A DNA stretch of 64,000 nt from Lumbricus rubellus (GCA_945859605.1 OX243821.1:19125476-19189475); one strand, 5' to 3'; positions 43,000 to 54,404 are shown, counted from the stretch's first letter. The notes: generated by a model from the sequence alone, not told the origin. Made by a program: numbers and translations.

Positions 43000-43790
43000 G
43001 CAATAAGGACTGACAATCGAAAGGTAGATGAATATTTGCGTTACTTTACCTTATTCTCAACTTCAGCCGTCTTTATCCCATAAACGTATAATCCAAAAAT
43101 CGAACCTGACTTAAAGAACTTTTCCACACAATGCACTGTAGGCCTACTCTTTGTCTAACTTTTTCTGCCGCTATAGGCCTATGTGTCTGTTTGTAAAGAC
43201 ACCTACATGTGTAAGCTTATGCACAATAGGAAATCTGATGGTATATCCTTTTGCAACTGTAAGTAGCGCTTTGTCTCAAACAATCCACGAAGTCTGTTTT
43301 GTATGTCTGTCTCCATGTTGTGGAACCGTGTTTCTCCGCTTGCCGCTTTTGTTACGCATCCATATTTGCATTTCTAGTGGATACGAAGTCACGTGATCTC
43401 TTTGATCGCTGTTCTATTTAAATAGACCCGCCAGAGAATTATAATTATTGTAAAAAAAGTGTATTATAAATAGCCAATAATATCAATGTCCAATGTTCAA
43501 TGCTTGTCCTTATTTATTCTATACATATATATAATAGCCTATATATATATATATATATATCTTAAAGTCATTCCTCTGTAAATATTCATAGGAACCTCAG
43601 AATAGAAGAGCCGTCTCTCCGTAGCTCTACTCACCACTGCACGTGTACAAATGTATTGCCAACTGTAGTTCTACCTCTATGCATAGGCTACATCTCTATA
43701 TCAGTGTACACTGTACACGTGCTCCATTGCTAAGAGCCAGGTCGCGTGTGCAAGTAATCAAATGTATAATCATGTGTGGCGACCTGAATA
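43000..43790. other. AT-rich sequence, no gene seen
   Basis: Short (AT)n at 43540-43560. No recognisable coding or RNA feature. Confidence 0.4.
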
Positions 43791-43794
43791 ATTT

Positions 43795-44500
43795 GGTTTA
43801 TTGACATCGTGTTATGATTCCTTCTAAATTCTATCCAGATTCCTTTTAAATTCTATCTTGATTCATTTTGAATTCTATCCTGATTCCTTTTAAATTCTAC
43901 CCTTATTCCTTTTAAATTCTATCCTGATTCCTCCTAACTTTAATCCTGATTCCGCCTAAATTTTATCCTGACTACATTTTAATTATATATAGGCCCTATA
44001 TTTTCTTTACTGTGTTAATTTGATGAACGCAGTTTTTCCGCAAAAACTTGTCGTCTTTACATTTTGTTAAAAATAATGGCAACAACTAACCGGTTCATAA
44101 TCAAATTTGTACCAGTATCTTTCATTTGATTTATGTATACACTGACAAAATATCATAAAGAAATATGAAGCCGTTACTGAGATAACGCATTTTGAAAACG
44201 GTGAACGAACTTTTGTGTCACCCTATATCTTGACTCCTCCTAACTTCTAGCGAATCTAGCCTAATTCCTCCTAAATGCTGTCCTCATAGGCTACCTTCCA
44301 AATTCTATCCTGATCTCTCCTAAATTCTATGCTGATCCCTCCTAAGATTTATCTTCACTCTTCCTAAATTAGTAAATAGGCCTAGGTCTATAGACTATAC
44401 TGATTCTTCCTAAATTCTATCCTGACTATTCCTAAATTCTATCCTGACAACTTCCAAATTCTATGCACACTCCTATATACTATTCTGAATCCTCCTGATA
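43795..44500. repeat. 22-bp minisatellite in two blocks
   Basis: Diverged units TCCTCCTAAATTCTATCCTG and variants at 43810-43985 and 44225-44500, interrupted by the insertion-like block 43995-44228. Confidence 0.75.
43995..44228 (-). mobile_element. possible mariner-like end inserted in the 22-bp array
   Basis: The block splits the array and on the minus strand starts AGGGTGACACAAAAGTTCGT, then CAAAATGCGTTATCTCAGTA, of a type seen at Tc1/mariner ends. No matching opposite end is visible, so it would be a truncated copy. Confidence 0.35.
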
Positions 44501-44842
44501 ATCTTGATTGAGCGTCCACGAATAAGATAACGATGACAGCAACAACAACAACCACATCAACAACGACGACAACAACAACAACAGTAAGAAAAAAGACAAC
44601 GATTGCAAAAACATTTGCAACGAATTTTTGTTTAGCAATTTATTAAGCCGAATTCAATGTCCATAATAATGTAAAACTTCAAAATTCTCCGAATAAAGTT
44701 GCGGCAGAAAAATAGCTGAGCTCTCTGGTAAAATCCTAAATTCGGTTAGACTTAGTATCACATGCAATTAAAACACAATACGATGCAAAAATAAAACAAT
44801 ACAACGATCTGAATAAAATATATCGGAGCCTCGCAAAAAAGG

Positions 44843-44897
44843 CAGGTTACTTTTTATCACAACAAATTCTGAGGTTACTTTTTATCACAACAAATTC
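44843..44897. repeat. 27-bp direct duplication
   Basis: GGTTACTTTTTATCACAACA plus AATTCTG, followed at once by the same with AATTCAG. Confidence 0.75.
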
Positions 44898-45099
44898 AGA
44901 CTAAAAGTTGTCTAAAATAAGTGTTAGGCTACAACTTTTCCTCCTTTTAGTTGGTGTTCATTTACAGATGGCAGAAAAATTCCGCTTCAAATGATGACAA
45001 GACGTGATTGCATTGCAAATGGTCAGAAGACTTAATTCCATTATGTATGGTAAAAAAATACCTAATTATAGTTATTACAAATGGTAAGAATCATAACTC

Positions 45100-46060
45100 T
45101 GTCAAAAATGGTCAAAACACCCAATTCTAATCACAAATGGTCAGAGGTAAGAACTGATTCCAATTACAAATGGTCAAGAGACTTAATTCCAATTACAAAT
45201 GGTCAAGAGACTTAATTCCAATTACAAATGGTCAAGAGACTTAATTCCAATTACAAATGGTCAAGAGACTTAATTCCAATTACAAATGGTCAAGAGACTT
45301 AATTCCAATTACAAATGGTGAGAAGATACAAATGCTGAGAATCATAATTCTGTCACAAATGGTCAAAAGACTTAGCCTAATTCAAATTACAAAATTAATG
45401 GTCAAAAGATCTAATTAAAATTACAAAATTAATGGTCAAAAGGTATAATTTGAATTACAAAATTTATGGTCAAAAGACCAAAGTAAAATTACAAATGGCC
45501 TAAAGACCTACTATCACAACAAATGGTCAAAGAACTTAATCCAGCTACAAATGACGAGAAGACCTAATTCCGTCACAAAAAATAATAATGCCTAACTCCA
45601 ATTACAAATGGTCAAAAGACCAAATTCCAACTACAAATAAGCTTAGTCAAAAGACCTAATCTAGCTACAAATGGTCAAACGACCAAATTCCAGCTACAAA
45701 TAAGCTTAGTCAAAAGACCTAATCTAACTACAAATAGTCAAAAGACCAAATTCCAGCTACAAATAAGCTTAGTCAAAAGACCTAATCTAACTACAAAATA
45801 ATGGTCAAAAGACCAAATTCCAGCTACAAATAAGCTTAGTCAAAAAACCTAATTCAGATAAAAAATTGTCAAAAAACCTAATTCATCTCCAAATGGTCAA
45901 AGGACCTAATCCAGCTACAAACGGTCAAAAGACCAATTTCCAGCTAAAAATTGTCAAAAGGCCAAATTCCAGCTACAAATTGTCAAGGACCAAATTCCAG
46001 CTAAAAATGGTCAAAAGACCAAATTCTAGCTACAAATAGTGAGAATGCCTAATTCCATAT
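45100..46060. repeat. about 29-bp minisatellite downstream of the cytokine-like gene
   Basis: Unit AATTCCAATTACAAATGGTC plus AAGAGACTT, nearly identical at 45160-45310, then more diverged (AATTCCAGCTACAAATAAGC with TTAGTCAAAAGACC) to 46050. It lies on the 3' side of the minus-strand gene. Confidence 0.85.
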
Positions 46061-46104
46061 ACTCTTCGCTCCTATCACCATTGAGATAACATCATCTTAA
46101 CATG

Positions 46105-46470
46105 CTAGCAGCTATTATTAAAGTCAATGAGATTCGTGTAGAGACTTTTAAGTCGACGCATTGACTGAACGATGTCTCTAAGCAGCAGATAATCAACCCA
46201 GTGTCGTGGCATTGAACTTTCGCCCACGGTGTAGGAGTGACTGGCGCTTTCCAGGGCTTGGATGGTATCGTTGGAAAGCATGGAGCTGATGGAACGAGGG
46301 TGGATGGCCTGGTTCAGACGGCAGAGCATGGTGTTGACGTCGTGCTGGATCGGGATGAAGGACTCGCTCAGAGGATTCGGTTCGTGGCATTCCTCGTGTG
46401 TGATGGCTCGCTGGAGCAGAAGGGAGGAGAAGGAAAGGACCTCTACCGATCGACTGACGACCTCGTCCAA
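46105..46470 (-). CDS. candidate LIF/CNTF-like helical cytokine, exon 3
   Basis: Residues 165-285 and stop. The acceptor on the minus strand is CATCATCATTATAG before 46470, phase 0, reading LDEVVSRSVEVLSFSSLLLQ. This supplies predicted helix B (about 165-190), helix C (about 203-222, HDVNTMLCRLNQAI) and helix D (about 254-281, HWVDYLLLRDIVQSMRRLKS). Cysteines are at 192, 214 and 285; N231 and N282 are glycosylation sequons. The helix C motif N..LCRL and the helix B-loop-C pattern with an NP.S..S word recall vertebrate LIF, as far as I remember that family; the D helix recalls CLCF1/CNTF. These are weak similarities by eye. Stop TAG at 46105. Nothing else in the window resembles it. Confidence 0.7.
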   Translation of the reverse strand: MDEVVSRSVEVLSFSSLLLQRAITHEECHEPNPLSESFIPIQHDVNTMLCRLNQAIHPRSISSMLSNDTIQALESASHSYTVGESSMPRHWVDYLLLRDIVQSMRRLKSLYTNLIDFNNSC

Positions 46471-46489
46471 CTATAATGATGATGATGAC

Positions 46490-46785
46490 AAAGAAAAACA
46501 TACTCATTCATTATATTCATCAGCATCATCATCATCATCATCATCATTATCACCATCATCATATTCATCATTGTTATCATCATTCTTTATAAATCATCTT
46601 AATTATCATCTTAACTATCATCATCATCACCACCATCATCATCATCACCACCACCGTCATCATCATCGTTACCACCATCTTTGTAGTCGTTGTCAATATC
46701 CTCCTCCATCATCAAAATCATCATCATCATCAAAATCATCATCATCATCATCATCATTATCACACTTATCATCATAGACAACGTC
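46490..46785. repeat. CAT/CATCAC microsatellite in intron 2
   Basis: ATCATCATCATC with CACCAC and AATTATCATC words; fills most of the 335-bp intron 2 of the cytokine-like gene. Confidence 0.9.
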
Positions 46786-46805
46786 GTAGTCATTGCTTTA
46801 CTCAC

Positions 46806-46985
46806 TTTCAGATGAAACCGTGATCCCTGCTCTTCGCTAACATCATCAATGGTAGCCACGGTTGTACCGTTACACCTGACCTCGATCAAGGTCAGAAGTC
46901 GAAGGTCAGGAAATTCCGGACTCTTGGCGAATCTCTCCTCTAGGACTGCTGCAGTCAGTCCATCAATCCTCAAACTGCCGGTGGT
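46806..46985 (-). CDS. candidate LIF/CNTF-like helical cytokine, exon 2
   Basis: Residues 105-164 (180 bp, phase 0 at both ends). The acceptor is TTCAATTATTGTAG before 46985, giving TTGSLRIDGLTAAVLEERF; the donor is CTGAAA|GTGAGT after 46806. Contains C142 and an N-glycosylation sequon at N143 (NGT). It encodes the end of helix A and a long A-B connection. A frame lacking its own ATG, but open exactly between a good acceptor and donor, and in phase with both neighbours, is the main reason to treat this as a real exon. Confidence 0.7.
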
Positions 46986-46989
46986 CTAC

Positions 46990-47400
46990 AATAATTGAAC
47001 AATGGAGTTAAAGAATACAATTGAACAATGGAGTTAAAGAATACAATTGAACAATGCAGTTAAAGAATACAATTGAACAATGCAGTTAAAGAATACAATT
47101 GAACAATGCAGTTAAAGAATACAATTGAACAATGCAGTTAAAGAATACAATTGAACAATGCAGTTAAAGAATACAATTGAACAATGCAGTTAAAGAATAC
47201 AATTGAACAATGCAGTTAAAGAATACAATTGAACAATGCAGTTAAAGAATACAATTGAACAATGCAGTTAAAGAATACAATTGAACAATGCAGTTAAAGA
47301 ATACAATTGAACAATGCAGTTAAAGAATACAATTGAACAATGCAGTTAAAGAATACAATTGAACAATGCAGTTAAAGAATACAATTGAACAATGCAATTG
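46990..47400. repeat. 26-bp homogeneous minisatellite next to the exon 2 acceptor
   Basis: About 15 copies of GAATACAATTGAACAATGCA plus GTTAAA, virtually identical. The copies nearest exon 2 have ATGGAG instead of ATGCAG. The array begins five bases from the acceptor AG, so repeat units supply the intron's 3' end. Confidence 0.9.
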
Positions 47401-47746
47401 AAGAAATGGATTAAACAATATAGCTGAACAGTGGAGTCAAATATATAATGCAATTGAACAATACGGTTGAACAATGCAGTAAAACAATACAATTAAGCAG
47501 TAAAACTAAACAATACAACAACAATACAATTAGAATAACCATTGAACAATACAATTTAGCATTACAATTGCATGCTGTGGTTTAAAAGGTAGCGCACCTT
47601 ATGACACACCATATCACACTACTTGTCACACTACTTATCACAATACTTATCACACTACTTATCACACTACTTATCAAACGCCCTATCACGCATAGACTTT
47701 CCCAACGTAACTCTCGCTAAGAAAATAAAACTATCATGACTACTCT
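47401..47746. other. intronic sequence, diverged short repeats
   Basis: Loose continuation of ACAATGCAGT words to 47570, then (CACACTACTTAT)n about five times at 47620-47680. Confidence 0.55.
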
Positions 47747-47902
47747 CATGGGCGGAGTTTGTTGTACGTTCTTGGAGGGGCTAATGCCTTCTTAGGGGGG
47801 TCTAAGCCCGGAAAAAGATATCCTTTTCATGGTAAAAAAATTGAATCTGGGCCTTCTTGGGGGGGCTTAGCTCCCCTTAGCTCCTGATAAACTCCGCCCA
47901 TG
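47747..47902. mobile_element. hAT-like MITE (156 bp) in intron 1, perfect ends
   Basis: Perfect 14-bp inverted repeats CATGGGCGGAGTTT and AAACTCCGCCCATG, with an exact 8-bp duplication ACTACTCT (47739-47746 and 47903-47910). The interior is rich in GGGGGGCTTAG words. No coding sequence; probably the youngest insertion of this type here. Confidence 0.9.
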
Positions 47903-48145
47903 ACTACTCTCTTGGTTCTTCGAAATATGATAGTTGTTTACTCCACATACAAGAATAGTCCGTGTAGCAAAAGCGAACAATGTTTCGTCTAATTAGTGCA
48001 ATTACTTTTTAGTCGCTCCAATTAAGGGGACTTACTAAATCGAAAGTTTACGCCAGGCAAGGGATCTTTCGAGCTGAGCTTCGAATTATAATATTAAAGG
48101 CAAATTATTGGGTATGCGTCCGGTAATGACTTGTGAGTATGCACA

Positions 48146-48487
48146 CAATCATAGAACACAATGGATAGAACACAATGGATAGAACACAATGGATAGAACA
48201 CAATGGATAGAACAAAATGGATAGAACACAATGGATAGAACAAAATGGATAGAACACAATGGATAGAACACAATGGATAGAATACAATGGATAGAACACA
48301 ATGGATAGAACAAAATGGATAGAACACAATGAATAGAACACAATGGATAGAGCACAATGGATAGAACACAATGGATAGAACACAATGGATAGAACACAAT
48401 GGATAGAACACAATGGATAGAACACAATGGATAGAACACAATGGATAGAACACAATGGATAAAACACAATGGATAGAACACAATGGA
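48146..48487. repeat. 14-bp minisatellite, about 24 copies
   Basis: CACAATGGATAGAA repeated with rare changes (AAAATGG, TACAATGG). The minus-strand frames reading CSIHCVLSIVFYPL are open in all three phases because 14 is not a multiple of 3; they are not genes. Lies in intron 1 of the cytokine-like gene. Confidence 0.95.
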
Positions 48488-48587
48488 TGCTATCATCGCT
48501 TTTGTTTCTGCACGCTGTCGGTTTCTTTATTGCGGTTTATTATTGAGGTTAATTAGTTCATTCATGCATCAAGTAATTTTTGTACTA

Positions 48588-48745
48588 TAATAGTCCCCTT
48601 CAAGGGGACTACTCAGAGGCGTTCCCAACCTCAGCACGGCCAAATAATACTGTCTTAAGGCGAGAGAGACAGACAGACAGAGACAGACAGAGACAGACAG
48701 AGACAGACAGACACAGACAGAGACAGATACAGAGACAGAGAAGAG
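48588..48745. mobile_element. retroposon 3' tail fragment and (GACA)n
   Basis: GTCCCCTTCAAGGGGACTAC and TCAGAGGCGTTCCCAACC match the shared retroposon tail; an AGACAGACAGAGACAG run follows to 48745. Confidence 0.5.
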
Positions 48746-48950
48746 AGAGTACAATTAGTTTTCATCGAGATGACTTTGTATCGAAGCGTTACTTATGCGT
48801 TGCGTGCGTACTATTTTATATCACGCATAGACAATTACCCCAACTTAGCCCCGCAAATTAAAATATCTAAAGTACGATGCCAAATTATATCTACATGTAT
48901 AAAGCTTTGTTTTTATTCAGCTGTCAATTTTTGAAATTATATATTAGTTT

Positions 48951-49240
48951 TGAGAATGCATAAATTCTATGCTTTGCGTAACTACCCAGACGCCGGGCTT
49001 TTAAAAGTCGCCAGACCCCGGGCATTTTCCCTCCTCTGACCTCCCTCTCGTCGCGTTTGGCATCCCTATTATTATATTTACATACAATTATACAATTAGG
49101 ATTTATTAAGTTATCAATTAAAAAATTATTTATATGATTTGAGTAGGCACAAATCCTAAACTTTGCACAACTACCCGACCGCCGGGTCCCTGGGCAGTTG
49201 CGCCCCTAATTTAATTTTTCTCTCGGTGGGTCTGGCATCA
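48951..49240. repeat. tandem duplication of about 190 bp bordering exon 1 of the cytokine-like gene
   Basis: GCATAAATTCTATGCTTTGC, GTAACTACCCAGACGCCGGG and TTTGGCATCCCT (48957-49070) recur as GCACAAATCCTAAACTTTGC, ACAACTACCCGACCGCCGGG and TCTGGCATCACT (49147-49241). The second copy ends about 12 bp from the exon 1 donor. Confidence 0.65.
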
Positions 49241-49253
49241 CTTGTATACTTAC

Positions 49254-49565
49254 GTAACGGTTCTTCAATCTGAGAGCTTTGCGTTCAGCTGTGGTTGAAT
49301 CCTGTTTCAGCAGCCGTATCTGGTGTGTGATGCTCTCAACGGATGCTATAGCAGCAGCCTCCGTATCTTCATCGGTGGCAGTGATGGAGAGCGGAGTGGA
49401 TCCACGACACGGATGCCTCCACGTGTGACTGAGCACGACAGACTGTGACGTGCAATCAACCGGCAAAGATCTTCCAGATACAATCTGTAGCTGCATCACC
49501 ATCATCACCAGTGAGGAAGCTATTGTTACCATAACGGACCATTTCTGTATCAGTAACCCAGCCAT
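49254..49565 (-). CDS. candidate LIF/CNTF-like helical cytokine, exon 1 (signal peptide and helix A)
   Basis: Residues 1-104 of a predicted secreted 285-residue protein. The start is the first ATG in frame (49565, context GAGATGG): MAGLLIQKWSVMVTIASSLV begins a signal peptide with cleavage probably near G31 (QIVSG-RSLP). C38 and C53 follow. Predicted helix A spans about 64-102 and contains VESITHQIRLLKQDS; a QIR word occupies a similar place in vertebrate LIF helix A, by memory. The donor CGTTAC|GTAAGT is a perfect consensus, phase 0. Exons 104+60+121 codons join in one frame, with all introns in phase 0 as is usual for class I helical cytokine genes. Such cytokines act outside cells through gp130-like receptors and JAK-STAT. 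An unrelated secreted helical protein is the main alternative. Confidence 0.7.
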
Positions 49566-49591
49566 CTCTTTATAATTATTATATCTTCTCT

Positions 49592-49690
49592 TAGGTATAC
49601 TCGTAATCGTAATCGTAATCTCCGAATTTCTAAAGCGCCACTCGAAAACCAAGCGAAGGGCACCAGCTTATTCACAAGCGCTGAACTTAT
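49592..49690 (-). mobile_element. SINE-like fragment with GATTAC tail, copy D, at the cytokine-like gene leader
   Basis: The minus strand reads GTGAATAAGCTGGTGCCCTT, GGTTTTCGAGTGGCGCTTTA, GAAATTCGGAGATTACGATT and (GATTAC)n, matching 9195-9310. The tail stops about 27 bp before the ATG, so the 5' UTR or promoter probably includes it. Confidence 0.65.
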
Positions 49691-49699
49691 ACGTGAAGC

Positions 49700-50140
49700 A
49701 ATTAAACTTTTGTAGTGAGATCGAAATGCTGCAACCTTCGATGATTTCTCTGTTTTATTCGTCTTGAAGCTCCTTCTCAACATGGTGGCTGATTCTGATT
49801 CCATCTTACTTATAGGTGCATCTCTCACACAGAAATTTCTAAAATTGGACGTCGGGTTTGAGCCAGTACACCCCGAAGATTTTGGGTTCCTTCATTATTT
49901 TCTGTCATATAATCATGGTTTCCTTGGATGCCAAATCATAATTAGACTGTACCTGATAAATTAGTAATGGGTACACGAGTACTTGATCAGTTACGTTATT
50001 CCTAAGTGCTCCAGCCTCATTTAATTTGATCAAGAAAACCCCGAGTGTATACAATGGGCTTGGTGGACTTTGTTGGGAAGTCATAATATACCTACACGAC
50101 TAGTTTTACGCCAAAAGCCAGGAACAGTTTCACCGTTGCA
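49700..50140. other. no gene recognised
   Basis: Possible promoter region of the minus-strand cytokine-like gene; no TATA box or clear element stands out. Open frames of 66-92 codons lack motifs. Confidence 0.4.
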
Positions 50141-50514
50141 AGGTCTCTGTCTGTCTGTCTGTCTGTCCGTCTGTCTGTCTGTCTCTCTCTCTCTCTGCCG
50201 TGGGTGGTACTTTCTCTTTCGCGGCACGGTCCTTACATGTCCTGCTTTTTGTGTCGAACTTGCTTGCCGGGTACAAAGAATTGATTCTTGTCAACAAATT
50301 ACATTCTGTCTGTCATCGTTTAAATTCTTAAGATGTTACTAACAAAAAGATTGGTTGTAGGGTCAGAGCATACACGAGCACAGGGACAGGACGTTGCCTG
50401 TTGGTGCAAATGTGTCATTTTGATCAAGTAATTATTCATATACTATTATTATGGTTATGAATTATGATTACTATTCTTACTGCTACAAGAACTACTACTA
50501 CTGCGAATGCTGTG

Positions 50515-50810
<296 letters not shown>

Positions 50811-50933
50811 TATCACTACCACTACCGCTAATGCTGGTACTATTATCATCATACCTAGGCTACTTTTGCTACTATAAACAACACTGCTAATGCCACTACT
50901 ACTTCACTGTCCACCATTGCTACATTTCCTACA

Positions 50934-51090
<157 letters not shown>

Positions 51091-51299
51091 TAATATAATT
51101 GTTTTTATTATTAACATTTAACTGCACTTGTTTGCAGGCTTCAAACAGGAACCTAGGCCTACAAGTGATCGAGACACTTTCGTTTCGCCTGTGACCTTGT
51201 TTCGTTTGTAGTTTCATTCATTCATGTCGAAGTGAATTATTTTAAATACGCCTTTTCATTTATCACGAATTCGAGATGCGCGAAGGCAGTTGTTCGCAG

Positions 51300-51775
51300 T
51301 GACATTTTGTATTGTATTGTATTGTATTGTATTAAAACAGTTATAAAGCGCCTCTACTAGGGTGGACCGTTCAGAGGCGCTCCCAGTGCGCAAGGCCATG
51401 AGAGAAGAAATAAGATTTGAGGAAAGAAAATGAGGATGGGTTACCAGTAATAAGTTGAGACCGAGTAGATGGAGACAGAGTATTCCAAAGAGAGGGGCCA
51501 ATTGATGCAAAGGATCGGGACTGAGCCATAGCCGTTCTAGTAGGAGGAACTAAAAGATCAAATCTATTTGAATTTACCCCACAGGTATACAAGGTCGGGT
51601 ACAATAGGATTTCATGAAGCGAACATTGTATTCTACTACTGGAGCGGTATGACTCTTGATGTTTGAATGAATTATAGGTAGTGTTACCGTTCTACGTTTC
51701 CTTCTGTCAAAGGCTGGTATTACGTCTTGGGGTGGGGGGTTGCGTTGTGGGTGGGGGCGGGCACAGAAAGGCAAA
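51300..51775 (-). mobile_element. LINE 3' fragment (ORF2 tail and 3' UTR)
   Basis: The minus strand reads FDLLVPPTRTAMAQSRSFAS, IGPSLWNTLSPSTRSQLI, FSFLKSYFFSHGLAHWERL, the C-terminal end of CR1/Jockey-like LINE ORF2. The upstream part (RTVTLPIIHSNIKSH) is in another frame, so the copy is frameshifted. The 3' UTR carries GGGAGCGCCTCTGAACGG and AGGCGCTTTATAA, forming the shared stem, and ends in a 5-bp tail repeated five times ((ATACA)n on the minus strand). Confidence 0.8.
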
Positions 51776-51829
51776 GTGATAAGTGGTGAAACAAATTGGT
51801 TTCATTATTGTTATTATCGCCATTATATC

Positions 51830-52179
51830 CTTACCACTACCACTTCTACTGCTATTGCTACTGCTCCTAGTACCATTACTACTAATACTTTCACTACTAT
51901 ACTACTACTACTACTGCTACTGCTGCTGCTGCTACTACTGCTACTGCTACTGCAACTACTACTACTCCAACTACTGCAAGGGGTATACTGGTAATACTAC
52001 AGCTACTCCTTCATTTGCTGCAGCTGCTACTACTACCACTACTGCTGCTGGAGCGGCTGCTCCTCCTACTACTACTACTGCTACAGTGCTACTACCATAC
52101 TTCTACTACCACACCTTCAATAATTGTTAAATTTATTATTATTATTATTATTAGTAGTAGTAGTAGTAGTAGTAGTATA

Positions 52180-52259
<80 letters not shown>

Positions 52260-52260
52260 C
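51830..52260. repeat. ACT/GCT then (AGT)n and (ATT)n microsatellites
   Basis: ACTACTGCTACTGC to 52115, a short pure (AGT)n at 52153-52175, and (ATT)n to 52258. Confidence 0.9.
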
Positions 52261-52649
52261 AGCGTCATTATTACTACTACTACTGTTTTTGTTGCCATTA
52301 TTGACAAACCGGAACCAGCAACCTGCTTTCGATTGAACTTTTTTCATATACCGTTTCATTCATATAATTATCTGAAAGCTTTTTTTATATTAACTACGCC
52401 TTTGCAGTTGTTGCCACGCATGAGCGCTTAATAGCTATTCACGTACAATGGGGTTTACGAAGTAAATAGTATTTGAATAGGCCTAACTGTTGTATGAATG
52501 AATTGCGCGCAGTGATACAGTTCTTCGTTTCCCTAAGGAAATGGCCGGGATAGCGTGTGTGGGGGTACACAAGGAAACCAAGCCCCCAGTTTATCATACA
52601 CCATCTCATCAAAAGTGTTACCCATTTCACCAATTTTACCAATTTTACC

Positions 52650-52835
52650 ATCATCATCGTCGTCGTCAGGGGGTGTATTATGAATTTTTAAGATGAGTAG
52701 GCCTCCGAAACAACCGACCTTTCGGGGGCAAAAATTTCTGACGACTTTTTTAGTCATTGGATATTTTTGATGAATATTCGCCCCCAAAAAACCTTCGTAA
52801 CGGCGTAAAACGATTTAATTTCATGATTTCCCCCC
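52650..52835. mobile_element. possible hAT-like remnant
   Basis: CTGACGACTTTTTTAGTCAT at 52738 and GGGGGCAAAAATTTCTGACG match interior words of the hAT-like elements at 29005 and 54983 (ACTAAAAAAGAGGTCGTCAG). Ends could not be defined. Confidence 0.35.
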
Positions 52836-53149
52836 AGTTTTATGCTAGTCATTTTCTTTCTGCAATTTTGTTTTACTTTGGTCTTTGTGAGGTGTGTTTA
52901 CGCCGTATACCCGAGTGTACCCTGGTTTTCAGAGGTGAGTAGCCTACTCGCTGTAATTTTTTTCCCCGAGGTGAGAATACGCTGTAAATCCGCGTATACT
53001 CTAGAGTTCAGACAGCCCTGCAAGTCGGCGTCATAGTGATCATTTATTTTATCACTACAATGACCAAACTTCTGAGAAGACCATTACTTATTCACATAAC
53101 TATTACTATTATTATTGTTATTGTCATTCACTCACATAAGTCGCTCCAT

Positions 53150-53745
53150 CCACGCGCATGCACGCACACAAAACACCCCCCCCCACAAATAAATACAAAA
53201 TACATATACAAACCCGCAAACACACATACACAAACACATACACGTAAGCACACACATTAAATTCGTACTTGGTTCTGTTGCTGCAATTTGTGTTCAACAT
53301 ATGGACGCACACACAAATACACACAAACACACCCACAAACACACACACAATCACACAAACACACACACAAACGCACACACACACACAAACACACACACAA
53401 ACACACACACACACAAACAAACAAACAATAGGAAAAATATGCGTCCTTGCACGGCGTGTCGCAACTATTATGCAAGAACATAGACATGCAGGCAAACTCA
53501 CAGTCAAATACAAACACAAACAGACACGCAAACACACAAACACATACAAACCTACACCTAGACACACAAACACACAAATACGCCGTCCGTACAAACATTC
53601 CCACGCACACACAAACACACAGACACACACAAACACACATACACACAAACACACACAGACACACAGACACAGACACACAAACACGCAAACACACACACAA
53701 ACACACAAACAAACACACACACACAAACACACAAACACATTCTTG
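53150..53745. repeat. CACAAACA/CACACA microsatellite
   Basis: ACACACAAACACACACACAA words, interrupted at 53425-53500 by unique sequence. Confidence 0.9.
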
Positions 53746-53999
53746 TTTTGTTCTTTTTAGCTGCAGTTCACCTTCAATTTTTTTACATCTCGACCAGGAA
53801 CCGAGAATCAGCGAAGCGGAACCACAATTATTATTATCATTCGTATACGACATGCTTCACTGACATCGTATTCTTCTTACGACCCTGCTGCTCAATGGGA
53901 AACTAATGAATAAAGAAATCACAACTGATGACTAAGTCATTCAAAAGATTGAAACTATTTGGCGTCCTAAACGGCCACACCTACCGGAACGTAGTGTTT

Positions 54000-54404
<405 letters not shown>

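Noticed and set aside
46237..46777. Plus-strand frames opposite the cytokine-like exon 3
   Set aside because: They lack a signal peptide and splice context, and run into the CAT microsatellite, while the minus strand has phase-matched exons.
48094..48496. Three overlapping cysteine-rich minus frames
   Set aside because: Product of a 14-bp minisatellite, present in all three phases.
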